From the NCBI GenBank assembly GCA_031290815.1, contig JAISLO010000146.1, positions 1 to 14,805 on the forward strand: DNA of 14,805 nucleotides, given 5' to 3'. Within the stretch, counting starts at the first letter, position 1. The number at the start of each line of letters is the position of its first letter. The stretch is from Synergistaceae bacterium. GTDB lineage: Bacteria; Synergistota; Synergistia; Synergistales; Synergistaceae. Shown here one piece after another: positions 1 to 7,325 of the stretch. Made by a program: the position numbers and the translations under genes. The notes under the pieces are model-generated. The model was not told the origin of the DNA and searched no databases. It was given only the letters and a program-made list of their open reading frames with translations.

Positions 1-2
1 AT

Positions 3-1568
3 TACTGCGGCGCTTCCATCAAATACAATGGCGAGACAGTCGGCACGATTAGAACCGCCATCTCGCTGGAGGACACTGAGGTCGTCGATCAGATGAAGAC
101 TCTCTTCGGGGTCGAGGCCACTGTGTTTGCCGGCAAGACCAGGATCAACACCACATTGCAGGAAAACGGCCAGAGGATGGTCGGCACGGACGCGCCTCAG
201 GCCGTGATCGACCGGGTGCTGAACGGCGGCGTGGATTATTTCGGCGAGATCGAGCTCTTGGGCAGTCAGTACATCGGCAACTATACGCCGCTGGAGGATC
301 CAGCCTCCGGCAAGATCGTGGGAATGCTCTTCACGGGAAAATCCCTGACTGGGGTCAGTTCGGCCATAAGGTCTTCCATAGCCGCGGTCGGTGTGGTCGC
401 GCTGGCCGTGTTGATCGTGGCGTTCGCCATATCCTACTGGCTTTCGAGGAAGATATCGAAGCCGCTCAGGAGGATCGCCGAACTCTCGGAGAGGGGCAGG
501 GGCGGCGACCTCACCATCACTGCGGAGGACTTCGGGTACGACGGGGGGGACGAGCTAGGGGCGCTCGTGGAGTCCCTTTCCGGGATGATCGATTCGCAAA
601 GGGCCATCATAGCGAGGGTTATCAGCTCGTCGGATTCGGTCGCGGGTCACACGGCGTCGCTGGCCGCCTTGTCGCGGGAGAACCACGACGCGATGTCCCG
701 CACAAGGTCGCTGATCGACGAGGTGGCCCGCCTCTGCGATCTCAACGCAGAGGCCATAAAGAGGGGCAGCGTTGGGATATCCGATATGGCGCAGGGGGCA
801 AATTCCGTGGCTGATATGTCGGTCAGTAGCGCGGAATTTCTCGCCAAAACCACGCAGATTTCAAAAGATTCGGTGAGCTCCATGGACAACCTGGTAGGAC
901 AAATTGGCATGGTCGACAAGAAGACCGAGGAGAATCAGAAGAAGATTCAGGAATTATCGGTCTCTGTCTCCGAGATATCCAACTTCATGAGCGTCATAGC
1001 GTCCATCGCGGATCAGACGAATCTCCTCGCCCTGAACGCCGCCATAGAGGCGGCGCGGGCCGGGGATGCAGGAAGGGGTTTCGCGGTAGTTGCGGAGGAG
1101 GTGCGCAAGCTGGCCGAGGAGTCGCGCAGCGCGTCGAAGAGCGTCGAGACCTTGGTGTCGGCCCTCAGTCAGAACGCTGGAGACGCGATATCGGCGACGG
1201 AGGATTCCGTCGAAATAGTGCGTCAGATGATGTCCATGGCGAGCACGACCGTGGACGGTTTGAAGACGACTCTGGCGGAGATAACAAACGCCAACACGTC
1301 GATTCAGTCCATAGCCTCCGTGGCGCAGGAGCAGGCCGCGGCCAGCAGCGAGATAACGAACGCCATCGAAGCGATAAACAGGAGCACGGGACAGATATTG
1401 CAGAAGATGTCGGATCTCCACGACTTGAGCAACCAGGCCTCGTCCGTAGGGGACTCGGTCTCCTCGTCGGCGGAGGAGATGTCGCGCTCGGCAGAGGAGG
1501 TAAAGGAGAATCTATCTCATTTCAAGTTGAGCCTGACAAAGCCTAAAATTGCTCTCAAGGCAGGCTGA
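3..1568 (+). CDS. Methyl-accepting chemotaxis protein, 5' end outside window
   Basis: Inner-membrane chemoreceptor that relays ligand binding to CheA/CheW. The reading frame is open to the left edge: 30 codons precede the first visible ATG at 93, so the start and first membrane segment are missing and 521 residues are seen. Counting from the Met at 93: residues 1-90 are the end of a periplasmic single-Cache-type sensor; about 94-117 is a transmembrane helix; 118-170 is a HAMP linker starting SRKISKPLRRI; 180-480 is the coiled-coil signalling domain. Its hairpin tip (about 303-345) has the hallmark DQTNLLALNAAIEAARAG and GRGFAVVAEEVRKLA. The C terminus (LKAG) has no CheR-docking pentapeptide. 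The ligand cannot be told from sequence. Family assignment is certain. No che genes are visible nearby. Confidence 0.97.
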   Translation, partial: YCGASIKYNGETVGTIRTAISLEDTEVVDQMKTLFGVEATVFAGKTRINTTLQENGQRMVGTDAPQAVIDRVLNGGVDYFGEIELLGSQYIGNYTPLEDPASGKIVGMLFTGKSLTGVSSAIRSSIAAVGVVALAVLIVAFAISYWLSRKISKPLRRIAELSERGRGGDLTITAEDFGYDGGDELGALVESLSGMIDSQRAIIARVISSSDSVAGHTASLAALSRENHDAMSRTRSLIDEVARLCDLNAEAIKRGSVGISDMAQGANSVADMSVSSAEFLAKTTQISKDSVSSMDNLVGQIGMVDKKTEENQKKIQELSVSVSEISNFMSVIASIADQTNLLALNAAIEAARAGDAGRGFAVVAEEVRKLAEESRSASKSVETLVSALSQNAGDAISATEDSVEIVRQMMSMASTTVDGLKTTLAEITNANTSIQSIASVAQEQAAASSEITNAIEAINRSTGQILQKMSDLHDLSNQASSVGDSVSSSAEEMSRSAEEVKENLSHFKLSLTKPKIALKAG

Positions 1569-1603
1569 GCACTTCAGTAACGCGTTTTAAGCGTATGCCG
1601 GAC

Positions 1604-1639
1604 CGGGCCGCAAACCGCGAATTTTCTCTCGGCGGCCCG
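1604..1639. repeat. Inverted repeat between MCP and hydrolase
   Basis: CGGGCCGC at 1604-1611 is perfectly complementary to GCGGCCCG at 1632-1639 with a 20-base spacer. It lies 36 bases after the MCP stop and 30 bases before the hydrolase start. On the + strand it is followed by TAAAATCG rather than a T-run, so it is at best a weak intrinsic terminator for the MCP gene. An operator or mRNA-stability hairpin is equally possible. Confidence 0.4.
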
Positions 1640-1668
1640 TAAAATCGAGATGAAAAGGGGATGTTAGT

Positions 1669-2475
1669 ATGGCGCGCATTCATGTCAACGGAATCGATAT
1701 CGCTTACGATACCTACGGTCAATCATCCAATCCGCCTCTATTTGCCGCGCATGGCCTTTACGGGAGCCGTATCATCTTCCGCTCCCTGGGCAAGGCCATA
1801 CAGGACAAATTTTATGTCGTCGCGTATGACGTCCGCGGACACGGAGAGTCGGAAAAACCCCCCGAATATACGTTGGCTGATCACGGGCATGATCTGCTCG
1901 CGCTGATTGAGGCTTTCGGCTGCGAAAAAGCCAGCGCGATGGGCTACTCGATGGGTTCCTACATCGTGCTGCAGGCCGCAGTGTTGAACCCCGAGCGCAT
2001 CGACAGGCTCGTTCCGATCGTGACCAAGGGACACGGCAAGACCTCCTCTGTCCTGCGTTATCTCGCCTCCAAGGGGGTTGACCCCTCCAAGCTCGACTAT
2101 AACCAGATGCTCGTGGAGGTGCAGGGCGCGCTGTGGTGCCCCGACACGCCGCAAACATTGCGGGATCAGGTCTTCGCGGCTGAGGCTGAGGTTCCAAAGC
2201 TGACGCCCCAGGAGACGGCGGCCGTCGATAAATCGCTGCTCAACTTCGACCTGCGGCCCGATCTGCACAAGATAACGGCGCCGACGCTGATCATCTCGGC
2301 CAAGTACGACGGGCTCAACCCGCCGGATGCGGGACAGGAAGTGGCCGATCTCATCCCTCACTCCGCCTTTGAAGTCTTTGACAAATCCGGCCACATGCTC
2401 ATTTACGAGGAAACCGAACGCCTAGCCAGACGGATCTGTGAATTTCTGACCGGAGAGTTCAAAGCTATCGAATAG
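1669..2475 (+). CDS. Alpha/beta-fold hydrolase
   Basis: Predicted cytoplasmic alpha/beta hydrolase (COG0596-type esterase/lactonase-like), 268 aa, usual length for the family. Visible elements: oxyanion-hole HGL at 28-30; strand and turn DVRGHGESEKP at 54-64; nucleophile elbow GYSMGS with Ser94; acid candidate Asp214 in AKYDGLNPP; catalytic His242 in KSGHM. The triad is complete and spaced as expected. There is no signal peptide. Start: ATG at 1669 is preceded by AAGGGG at 1655-1660, eight bases upstream. An overlapping frame opening at 1661 has no family resemblance. Substrate is unknown; 3-oxoadipate enol-lactonase and haloperoxidase-like enzymes share this pattern, so a specific name is not justified. 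It is a single-gene unit ending at a strong terminator. Confidence 0.93.
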   Translation: MARIHVNGIDIAYDTYGQSSNPPLFAAHGLYGSRIIFRSLGKAIQDKFYVVAYDVRGHGESEKPPEYTLADHGHDLLALIEAFGCEKASAMGYSMGSYIVLQAAVLNPERIDRLVPIVTKGHGKTSSVLRYLASKGVDPSKLDYNQMLVEVQGALWCPDTPQTLRDQVFAAEAEVPKLTPQETAAVDKSLLNFDLRPDLHKITAPTLIISAKYDGLNPPDAGQEVADLIPHSAFEVFDKSGHMLIYEETERLARRICEFLTGEFKAIE

Positions 2476-2486
2476 AAGACACAAAA

Positions 2487-2533
2487 ATTGAGGCCGCCGT
2501 CCCCATATATGATAAATGGATTGCGGCCTCAAT
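2487..2533. terminator. Bidirectional intrinsic terminator
   Basis: ATTGAGGCCGC (2487-2497) and GCGGCCTCAAT (2523-2533) form a perfect 11-bp stem. The 25-base loop contains a small CCAT/ATGG helix. On the + strand the stem is followed by CTTTT; on the - strand it is followed by five consecutive T residues. It sits between the convergent hydrolase (+) and pgi (-) genes, 11 bases after the former's stop and 58 bases after the latter's, and should terminate both. Confidence 0.85.
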
Positions 2534-2591
2534 CTTTTGCTGATACTGATAGCACATAGCATTGCTGATGACGCGAATTGACCGGCGTCTC

Positions 2592-3974
2592 CTATGCGCT
2601 TATATTTACCCTAGTTATATCCGCGAAGTATTTCTCCGCCTCCCTCGCGTCAGCCTCATAGGAGCTTCTGCCCATCAGCCCGTAGGTATATCGCTTTCCC
2701 TGTTCCACTCCCGGCTGGTCAAAGGGGTTTATCTTCATCAGACGGCCGGTGACGGCTGTTACATACTCGTAGAACAGGACGAGCGCTCCGATAGTATGAG
2801 CATCCACTCGATCCAATTCGATCCAGACCACAGGGCGGCCGGATTTCACCAGGGCAGAGGCGGTGCTGCGCGCCTCGCAGCCAAGCATTGTTCCGAGACC
2901 TCGTCCCGAGAGAAACGACTGCGAGGAGAGCGAGACGTCGGTCACCGTCGGAAGATTTATTTCCGCTCCGTGATTCGCGACGTTTATTATCGTGTAGAGC
3001 TTGTCGTCTGGGCCCGCTGTGTACAGTTGAACCTGCGAGTGTTGATCGATAGCGCCGAGGGCGCGCACCGGGGTGGTGCCGAGCCCGTCCTTGCCGACGC
3101 TCTCTCCCCATAGCTGCGCGAACCATTCCGCAAACGTCTCCAGCCTGTTGGAGTACGGCATGAGCACGGACATCGGCCTGCCGTTTTTCTCGTGAAACCT
3201 GTTGATCGCCGCGAGATACAGCGCCGGGTTGTCGCGCACTCCCCGCTTCTCCGACAGGAATTTTTTCATGGAGGCGGCGCCCTTGATCAGTCCCCTCACA
3301 TCGGCGCCGAGCGCAGAGGCCGTCACGAGACCGCATGGAGAGAGCGCGGAGTAGCGCCCTCCGACCGATGGCGGTATTTCGAGCGACCTGCATCCGGTCT
3401 CCTCCGCGAACTTGCGGAAAACCCCTCCCTTGGGGTCGGTTATCACGAGGACGTCTTTGTCGACGTCTCCCCCCACGGAAGAGGACATGCGAGACCTGAA
3501 CCACAGAAACTGCGACATCGTTTCTGCCGTCGCCCCGGACTTGCTGACACCTATCAAGGCCACGCGGGAGCCGGACACTCGCTCCCAGATGGCACTCGCC
3601 TTCTCGGGGTCTGGGTTGTCCGCGAGGTAGAACCTCGGGCCTCGTTTCCCTCGTGGCAGCTCGTTATAATACATGGGAAGGAGCGCCTGATGCAGCATGA
3701 GATTGCCCAAGGCCGATCCTCCAATGCCGACGTCTATTATCGAGTCGTACCCCTTGAGCCACTCCGCCGCTTCGAGCACCGGCGAAATATCCGCCTCCGG
3801 CAGGTTGAGCCAGCCGAAACCGGATTCGCCTGCGGCGCTGTTCTTCTCAATCCATGAGACCGCTTCTTCGAGTGGTTCCCTGAATTCGCCCATGCATTTT
3901 TCAAATTCATCGGACCCTCGGCCGCTTCCAGAGGCGGATCCCAAGGAGAACGATATGCCTATGCCGTTTCCCAT
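2592..3974 (-). CDS. pgi: Glucose-6-phosphate isomerase
   Basis: Interconverts fructose-6-phosphate and glucose-6-phosphate in the cytoplasm (glycolysis/gluconeogenesis). 460 aa, matching the short bacterial PGI type of about 450 residues. Motifs: DVGIGGSALGN at 81-91; sugar-phosphate-binding SKSGATAET at 144-152; PGI signature 1 around VGGRYSALSPCGL (204-216); WGESVGKDGLGTTP (289-302) with catalytic-base Glu291; AIDQHSQVQLY with His312; signature 2 NPFDQPGVEQGK ending in Lys427. Start: the frame is open upstream to 4145, but those residues overlap folB and show no PGI character. ATG at 3974 follows the folB stop by 8 bases, with an AAGGGA ribosome-binding site inside the end of folB. It is therefore co-transcribed with folB. 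Confidence 0.97.
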   Translation of the reverse strand: MGNGIGISFSLGSASGSGRGSDEFEKCMGEFREPLEEAVSWIEKNSAAGESGFGWLNLPEADISPVLEAAEWLKGYDSIIDVGIGGSALGNLMLHQALLPMYYNELPRGKRGPRFYLADNPDPEKASAIWERVSGSRVALIGVSKSGATAETMSQFLWFRSRMSSSVGGDVDKDVLVITDPKGGVFRKFAEETGCRSLEIPPSVGGRYSALSPCGLVTASALGADVRGLIKGAASMKKFLSEKRGVRDNPALYLAAINRFHEKNGRPMSVLMPYSNRLETFAEWFAQLWGESVGKDGLGTTPVRALGAIDQHSQVQLYTAGPDDKLYTIINVANHGAEINLPTVTDVSLSSQSFLSGRGLGTMLGCEARSTASALVKSGRPVVWIELDRVDAHTIGALVLFYEYVTAVTGRLMKINPFDQPGVEQGKRYTYGLMGRSSYEADAREAEKYFADITRVNISA

Positions 3975-3982
3975 GGCCTGAA

Positions 3983-4366
3983 CTATCCCTTCTTCTCGAA
4001 CTCTTCGCGGGAACAGCTGACCTCGATGACGGACCCCTGAACGTCGCCGGCTATGAAGAGATTCCTGCGCTCGATAACGACCGATACATCCGTCACCTCT
4101 TTGAGATTGCCCAGCATCTCCTGGGCTATTCTCAAGGCCAGCCATGTATGCGACTTGTACTTGGTGCCCATCATGACGTTCTTCGTCAGATCGTAAATCA
4201 CGGCTCCCCTCAGGTTTGAATCGACCGACGGGGAGGAGTTCTTGGAATCCAACTCCAAGCCAAGAGTGACATCGACGAGAAAAACCTGGCCCAGTTCACG
4301 CTCCACTTCCATCACGCCGTGAAATGCGTGGAAGCTCATTCCTTTTATCGTATACGTGCCCCTCAT
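3983..4366 (-). CDS. folB: FolB-like (dihydroneopterin aldolase family) protein with altered active site
   Basis: 127 aa, full length for the dihydroneopterin aldolase/epimerase family (tunnelling-fold, homo-octameric), which makes 6-hydroxymethyl-7,8-dihydropterin for folate. The N terminus IKGMSFHAFHGV (7-18) followed by ELGQVFLVDVTL (24-35) is unmistakable and keeps Glu22; Tyr58 in VIYDLTK matches the conserved Tyr. Aligned by hand to the Staphylococcus aureus enzyme as I remember it, its catalytic Lys100 (ITKENP) is Arg100 here (IERRNL), and pterin-anchoring Glu74 (LLEHLAERI) is Thr74 (SHTWLALRI). Either it is a divergent aldolase or it does something else. No other folate gene is visible. 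It leads a two-gene unit with pgi, 8 bases apart. ATG at 4366 has GGGGAG nine bases upstream. Confidence 0.85.
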   Translation of the reverse strand: MRGTYTIKGMSFHAFHGVMEVERELGQVFLVDVTLGLELDSKNSSPSVDSNLRGAVIYDLTKNVMMGTKYKSHTWLALRIAQEMLGNLKEVTDVSVVIERRNLFIAGDVQGSVIEVSCSREEFEKKG

Positions 4367-4393
4367 AACGCCACTCTCCCCTTCTCTCTGTAA

Positions 4394-4422
4394 TCTTTAA
4401 GAAAAGGCTGATTTAATGTCAG
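4394..4422 (-). promoter_or_regulatory. Possible promoter for folB-pgi
   Basis: On the - strand CTGACA (4417-4422) lies 17 bases before TAAAGA (4394-4399), giving a good -35 but a poor -10. It would start transcription about 20 bases before the folB ATG. It lies at one edge of the dispersed repeat described at 4396-4507, so the match may be incidental. Confidence 0.3.
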
Positions 4423-4507
4423 AGGCCTGAAGGGTAAAGATTTTAACCCTGATAGGACCTGCATTCCAGAACGGCTGAATCTCGTTCCGGCGATTTAACC
4501 AGCGTTT
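4396..4507 (-). repeat. Dispersed two-hairpin intergenic repeat, copy A
   Basis: Read on the - strand from 4507 to 4396, this segment aligns over its whole length with + strand 7326-7439. The central 80 bases are about three quarters identical by hand, and most differences are transitions. Hairpin 1 pairs CCGGAACG with CGTTCTGG across a 9-base loop (AGATTCAGC). Hairpin 2 is the near-palindrome GGGTTAAAATCTTTACCC (4432-4449). The element ends in a T-rich run, CCTTTTCTTAAA. It begins just past the glutaredoxin stop and ends about 30 bases before folB. It has no coding potential. Its role is unknown: REP-like repeat, MITE remnant, or terminator/RNA structure. Confidence 0.75.
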
Positions 4508-4508
4508 C

Positions 4509-4751
4509 CTAGATGAGCTCCGCCTCTTTGAGAGCGCCCTGAATTGCGTTCTGATCGAAGCCCACAATGTAGCGTTCTCCCACCTTTATCACGGGAACTC
4601 CCTGTTGGCGAGTCTTCTCGACAATCTCCCTCGCGGCTTCTTTGTTGGAGCCCACATCCACCGACTCATAGCTCACCTTTAAAGAATCGAGATAGCTCTT
4701 GGCCTTTACGCACCAAGGGCAACTCTTTGTAGAATAGACAACCACTTCCAT
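4509..4751 (-). CDS. Glutaredoxin-like protein (CPWC active site)
   Basis: Small cytoplasmic thiol-disulfide oxidoreductase, 80 aa, a minimal glutaredoxin/NrdH-like thioredoxin fold. The beta strand VVVYST leads into the redox motif CPWC at Cys11-Cys14. The conserved cis-proline is in QGVPVIKVG (Pro53), and GFDQ (64-67) matches the family's C-terminal turn. The CPWC motif is typical of the YruB-type glutaredoxin-like subfamily found in anaerobes. Start: ATG at 4751 is preceded by GAGGAGTG with 8 bases spacing. It has its own near-consensus promoter in the 84-bp gap after glpX, so it can be expressed apart from glpX. The partner is unknown: no ribonucleotide reductase or peroxiredoxin gene is adjacent. 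Confidence 0.93.
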   Translation of the reverse strand: MEVVVYSTKSCPWCVKAKSYLDSLKVSYESVDVGSNKEAAREIVEKTRQQGVPVIKVGERYIVGFDQNAIQGALKEAELI

Positions 4752-4786
4752 ACAAATATCACTCCTCGCAAAGAACTCCGTCAGTT

Positions 4787-4815
4787 ATCATAAACAGTAC
4801 CGCAGGGAGCGTCAA
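4787..4815 (-). promoter_or_regulatory. Promoter for glutaredoxin gene
   Basis: On the - strand TTGACG (4810-4815) is separated by exactly 17 bases from TATGAT (4787-4792), five of six matches to each housekeeping sigma box. The predicted start is near 4780, giving a leader of about 30 bases before the ATG at 4751. The -10 region overlaps an imperfect palindrome GTTATCATAAAC that could be an operator. Confidence 0.7.
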
Positions 4816-4835
4816 CAACTTATTTGCCCAATCTA

Positions 4836-5825
4836 TCAATAGTTGACGTCGCTGATGTACGAATCCAGCTTCTTGTACTTGTGCTCCGCGTTGATGTAGC
4901 GAATCGTCCCGCTCTTCGACCTCATGACGAGTGACGACGTCAATATGGTGTCCCCGACATATTTGACGCCGGCGAGCCAATCTCCATCCGTCACGCCGGT
5001 CGCGGCAAAGTAGACGTTGTCGCTCGAAACGAGGTCGTCCAGGGTCAGGACCTTGTCGAGGTCCATGCCAAGCTCTTTGCACTTGTCCGCTTCCTTCTTG
5101 TCCCTGGGCCACAGCTTGCATTGCATGTTGCCGCCGACGCACTTCAGCGCGCAGGCCGATATGACCGCCTCCGGCGAACCTCCGACGCCGACAAGAAGGT
5201 CGATGCCGGAATCCTTCTTGCATGTCGAGAGCGCCCCGGCGACGTCTCCATCCTGAATCAGGCGTATTCTGGCGCGCACATCCCGTATCTGGCCGATCAC
5301 CTCAGCGTGCCTGGGCCTGTCGAGAATGACTACGGTAACGTCCTCGACCCTCTTCCCGAGGGCTTTGGCGATGGCCCTGATGTTCTCGGCGACCGGGAGG
5401 TTTATGTCTATCACATCCGCGGCGGCCGGCCCGGTAGCTATCTTATCCATGTAGAAAATGTGCCTGGGGTCGTACATCGATCCACGGTCCGCGAACGCGA
5501 CCACGCTGACTGCATTCTGCCGCCCGCTTGCCGTAAGCGACGTTCCGTCCACCGGATCGACCGCGATGTCGACTGCGGGGTACGAGCCGCATCCGAGCTT
5601 CTCGCCGTTATAAAGCATGGGCGCGTTGTCCTTCTCCCCCTCGCCGATGACGACTACTCCGTCCATGGACACGCTGTTCAACACGACGCGCATCGCGCCT
5701 ACCGCGGCTCCATCCACGCCGTTCTTGTCGCCGCGCCCGAGCCATCTGCTAGCGGCCATGGCTGCGGCCTCGGTGGCCCTCACCATCTCAAGAGCTATGT
5801 TTCTGTCCGGACTTGACGTTGCCAT
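4836..5825 (-). CDS. glpX: Fructose-1,6-bisphosphatase, class II
   Basis: Hydrolyses fructose-1,6-bisphosphate to fructose-6-phosphate (gluconeogenesis), metal dependent, cytoplasmic. 329 aa, the usual GlpX length of about 320-335. Metal and substrate motifs in order: Asp33 in GRGDKNGVDGAAV; IGEGEKDNAPML (60-71); DIAVDPVDGTSL (86-97) with Asp90 and Asp93, where E. coli has Glu in the DPxEG position as I recall; GVGGSPEAV (213-221) with Glu219. Start: the frame is open to a GTG at 5939, but ATG at 5825 has GGAGGTG six bases upstream and begins exactly where GlpX homology does (MATSSPDRNIALE). Bacterial GlpX may also act on sedoheptulose-1,7-bisphosphate; that is not decidable here. It appears to be monocistronic, with purB upstream and a separate promoter for the gene downstream. 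Confidence 0.96.
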   Translation of the reverse strand: MATSSPDRNIALEMVRATEAAAMAASRWLGRGDKNGVDGAAVGAMRVVLNSVSMDGVVVIGEGEKDNAPMLYNGEKLGCGSYPAVDIAVDPVDGTSLTASGRQNAVSVVAFADRGSMYDPRHIFYMDKIATGPAAADVIDINLPVAENIRAIAKALGKRVEDVTVVILDRPRHAEVIGQIRDVRARIRLIQDGDVAGALSTCKKDSGIDLLVGVGGSPEAVISACALKCVGGNMQCKLWPRDKKEADKCKELGMDLDKVLTLDDLVSSDNVYFAATGVTDGDWLAGVKYVGDTILTSSLVMRSKSGTIRYINAEHKYKKLDSYISDVNY

Positions 5826-5876
5826 ACTGCTCACCTCCAAATAGGATTTGACGTACTTTTGGAAAAGGCCGATCTG

Positions 5877-5906
5877 ATCATTTTCACGCAATCCAGCGCG
5901 GGTCAA
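5877..5906 (-). promoter_or_regulatory. Possible promoter for glpX
   Basis: On the - strand TTGACC (5901-5906) is 18 bases upstream of AATGAT (5877-5882): five of six and four of six matches to the housekeeping boxes. The predicted transcript starts near 5870, about 45 bases before the glpX ATG, within the 133-bp gap after purB. Confidence 0.45.
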
Positions 5907-5958
5907 GGTACTGACGCCGCAATGGTTCAGAGTCTTCACCCCCGGGCGCTCCCTCCGC

Positions 5959-7296
5959 TCACTTGTTCATCTTGCCGTTGAAGATCTCGAACCGTCCAAA
6001 TATATTATCGACATAACGGAGATAGAACCCAACGTCGAACATCTCATCCAGCTTCCCTGGGTTGGATGCCACAAAACCGGACATGCGCGGATCGGACTCC
6101 AGCAGGGACTTGAGAGAAGCCGAATCGTCGCCGGCGCGCACTGCATCCCAGCACCGCATGGCGTTGTCCTGTACGACCGAGTACGCCTCTTCTCTGGACA
6201 TGCCGGACTCCACGAGGGCCAGGAGCACTCTCCCGCTCGATAGGAGCCCGCGAGTCATGTCCAGGTTTTTGCTTATCCGATCCTCGTCCACCACAAGGCC
6301 GTCGATTATCTTTTTCATCGTCTTGGTCATGTAGTGGACGAGATGGAAGGCGTCGGGCCATACGACGCGCTCGACTGAGGAGTGGCTTATGTCCCTTTCA
6401 TGCCACAATTGGACGTTCTCGAGCGACGCGGAGGCATATCCTCGGAGCAGCCTGGCCATGCCGCTGATCCGCTCCGACAGTATGGGGTTTTTTTTATGCG
6501 GCATTGCCGACGATCCCTTTTGTCCTTTGCCGAACGGCTCCGAGACCTCCATCACCTCTGTGCGCTGAAGATGCCGTATCTCAACCGCCAGCCGTTCGAG
6601 CCCCGCCCCGTAGACCGCCAGGTCGGTCATGAGGCGCGCGTGCCTGTCCCTCTGAATGATCTGAGTCGAAACCAGGTCGCGCTTTAAGCCGAGCGAGGCG
6701 GCCACCTTCTCCTCGATATGCGGGGGGCAGTTTGCGTAAGTGCCGACCGCCCCGGAGATCTTGCACACCTTGATGTCCTCCAGCGCTTGTGACAGCCGCG
6801 AGATGTCGCGCTCTATCTCTGAGACATGACCGAGCAGTTTCAGGCCGAAGCTCGTGGGCTCGGCGTGGATGCCGTGCGACCTTCCGACGGTTGGCGTGTG
6901 TCTGTACTCCCATGCCCTTTCCGCAATGGATGACCTGAGCCCGCTGGCCGCGCCGATCACGACGGCCAGCGCATCCGACAACAGCAGAGACGCCGCCGTA
7001 TCTATCACATCGCTGCTGGTCAGGCCGAGATGAATGAACCTCCCAGAGGGGCCAACCCGTTCCGCGACAGCGCTGACAAACGCTATCACGTCGTGCTGAG
7101 TGACCGATTCGATCTCCGCTATTCTCCCGACGTCAAAGCCTGATTTTTTCTCGATCTCAGCCATGTCCTCGGCCGGTATGGCACCTTCCTCGGCCCAGGC
7201 CCTGCAAACCGCGAGCTCGACATCCAGCCACCTGGTAAAACGATTCTCGTCCGACCAGATTTTGTTCATCTCGTCCGTACGGTATCTGTCTATCAT
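5959..7296 (-). CDS. purB: Adenylosuccinate lyase
   Basis: Fumarase/aspartase-superfamily enzyme acting twice in purine synthesis: SAICAR to AICAR plus fumarate, and adenylosuccinate to AMP plus fumarate. 445 aa, typical of the shorter (Bacillus/Thermotoga) PurB type. Catalytic features: His68 in VTQHDVIAFV; TSSDVIDTA at 93-101; His141 in GRSHGIHAEPTSFG; the flexible-loop superfamily signature KGSSAMPHKKNP (260-271) with catalytic Ser262 or Ser263. Start: the frame is open further upstream, but ATG at 7296 follows GGGAGGTG at six bases and gives the standard MIDRYRTDEM start. It stands alone, with 133-138 bp gaps on both sides and no other pur gene in view. The upstream gap is largely filled by repeat copy B, so its promoter is not obvious. 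Confidence 0.97.
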   Translation of the reverse strand: MIDRYRTDEMNKIWSDENRFTRWLDVELAVCRAWAEEGAIPAEDMAEIEKKSGFDVGRIAEIESVTQHDVIAFVSAVAERVGPSGRFIHLGLTSSDVIDTAASLLLSDALAVVIGAASGLRSSIAERAWEYRHTPTVGRSHGIHAEPTSFGLKLLGHVSEIERDISRLSQALEDIKVCKISGAVGTYANCPPHIEEKVAASLGLKRDLVSTQIIQRDRHARLMTDLAVYGAGLERLAVEIRHLQRTEVMEVSEPFGKGQKGSSAMPHKKNPILSERISGMARLLRGYASASLENVQLWHERDISHSSVERVVWPDAFHLVHYMTKTMKKIIDGLVVDEDRISKNLDMTRGLLSSGRVLLALVESGMSREEAYSVVQDNAMRCWDAVRAGDDSASLKSLLESDPRMSGFVASNPGKLDEMFDVGFYLRYVDNIFGRFEIFNGKMNK

Positions 7297-7325
7297 CGCA
7301 CGCACCTCCCCCGGATAACTCCGAC

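Noticed and set aside
1572..1595. ACTTCAG and AACGCG near the MCP stop resemble a further repeat fragment
   Set aside because: Only 6-7 base blocks match, with no trace of the GGGTTTAA palindrome.
3975..4145. N-terminal extension of pgi to 4145
   Set aside because: The extra 57 codons lie inside folB, are basic and low in PGI resemblance, and the ATG at 3974 fits the family length.
4396..4507. Purine- or folate-sensing riboswitch upstream of folB and purB
   Set aside because: The two copies are in opposite orientation relative to the downstream genes, and a third fragment lies before ftsY, so a shared metabolite-sensing role does not fit.
5121..5816. A 231-codon + strand frame opposite glpX
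   Set aside because: GlpX on the - strand carries all family motifs; this frame is a shadow with no motif of its own.
5901..5940. Possible fourth repeat copy before glpX (GTCTTCACCC and GCGCGGGTCAAG resemble parts of copy B)
   Set aside because: Only short blocks match and large gaps are needed. The same bases also supply the candidate glpX promoter, so chance similarity is likely. A covariance-model scan would settle it.
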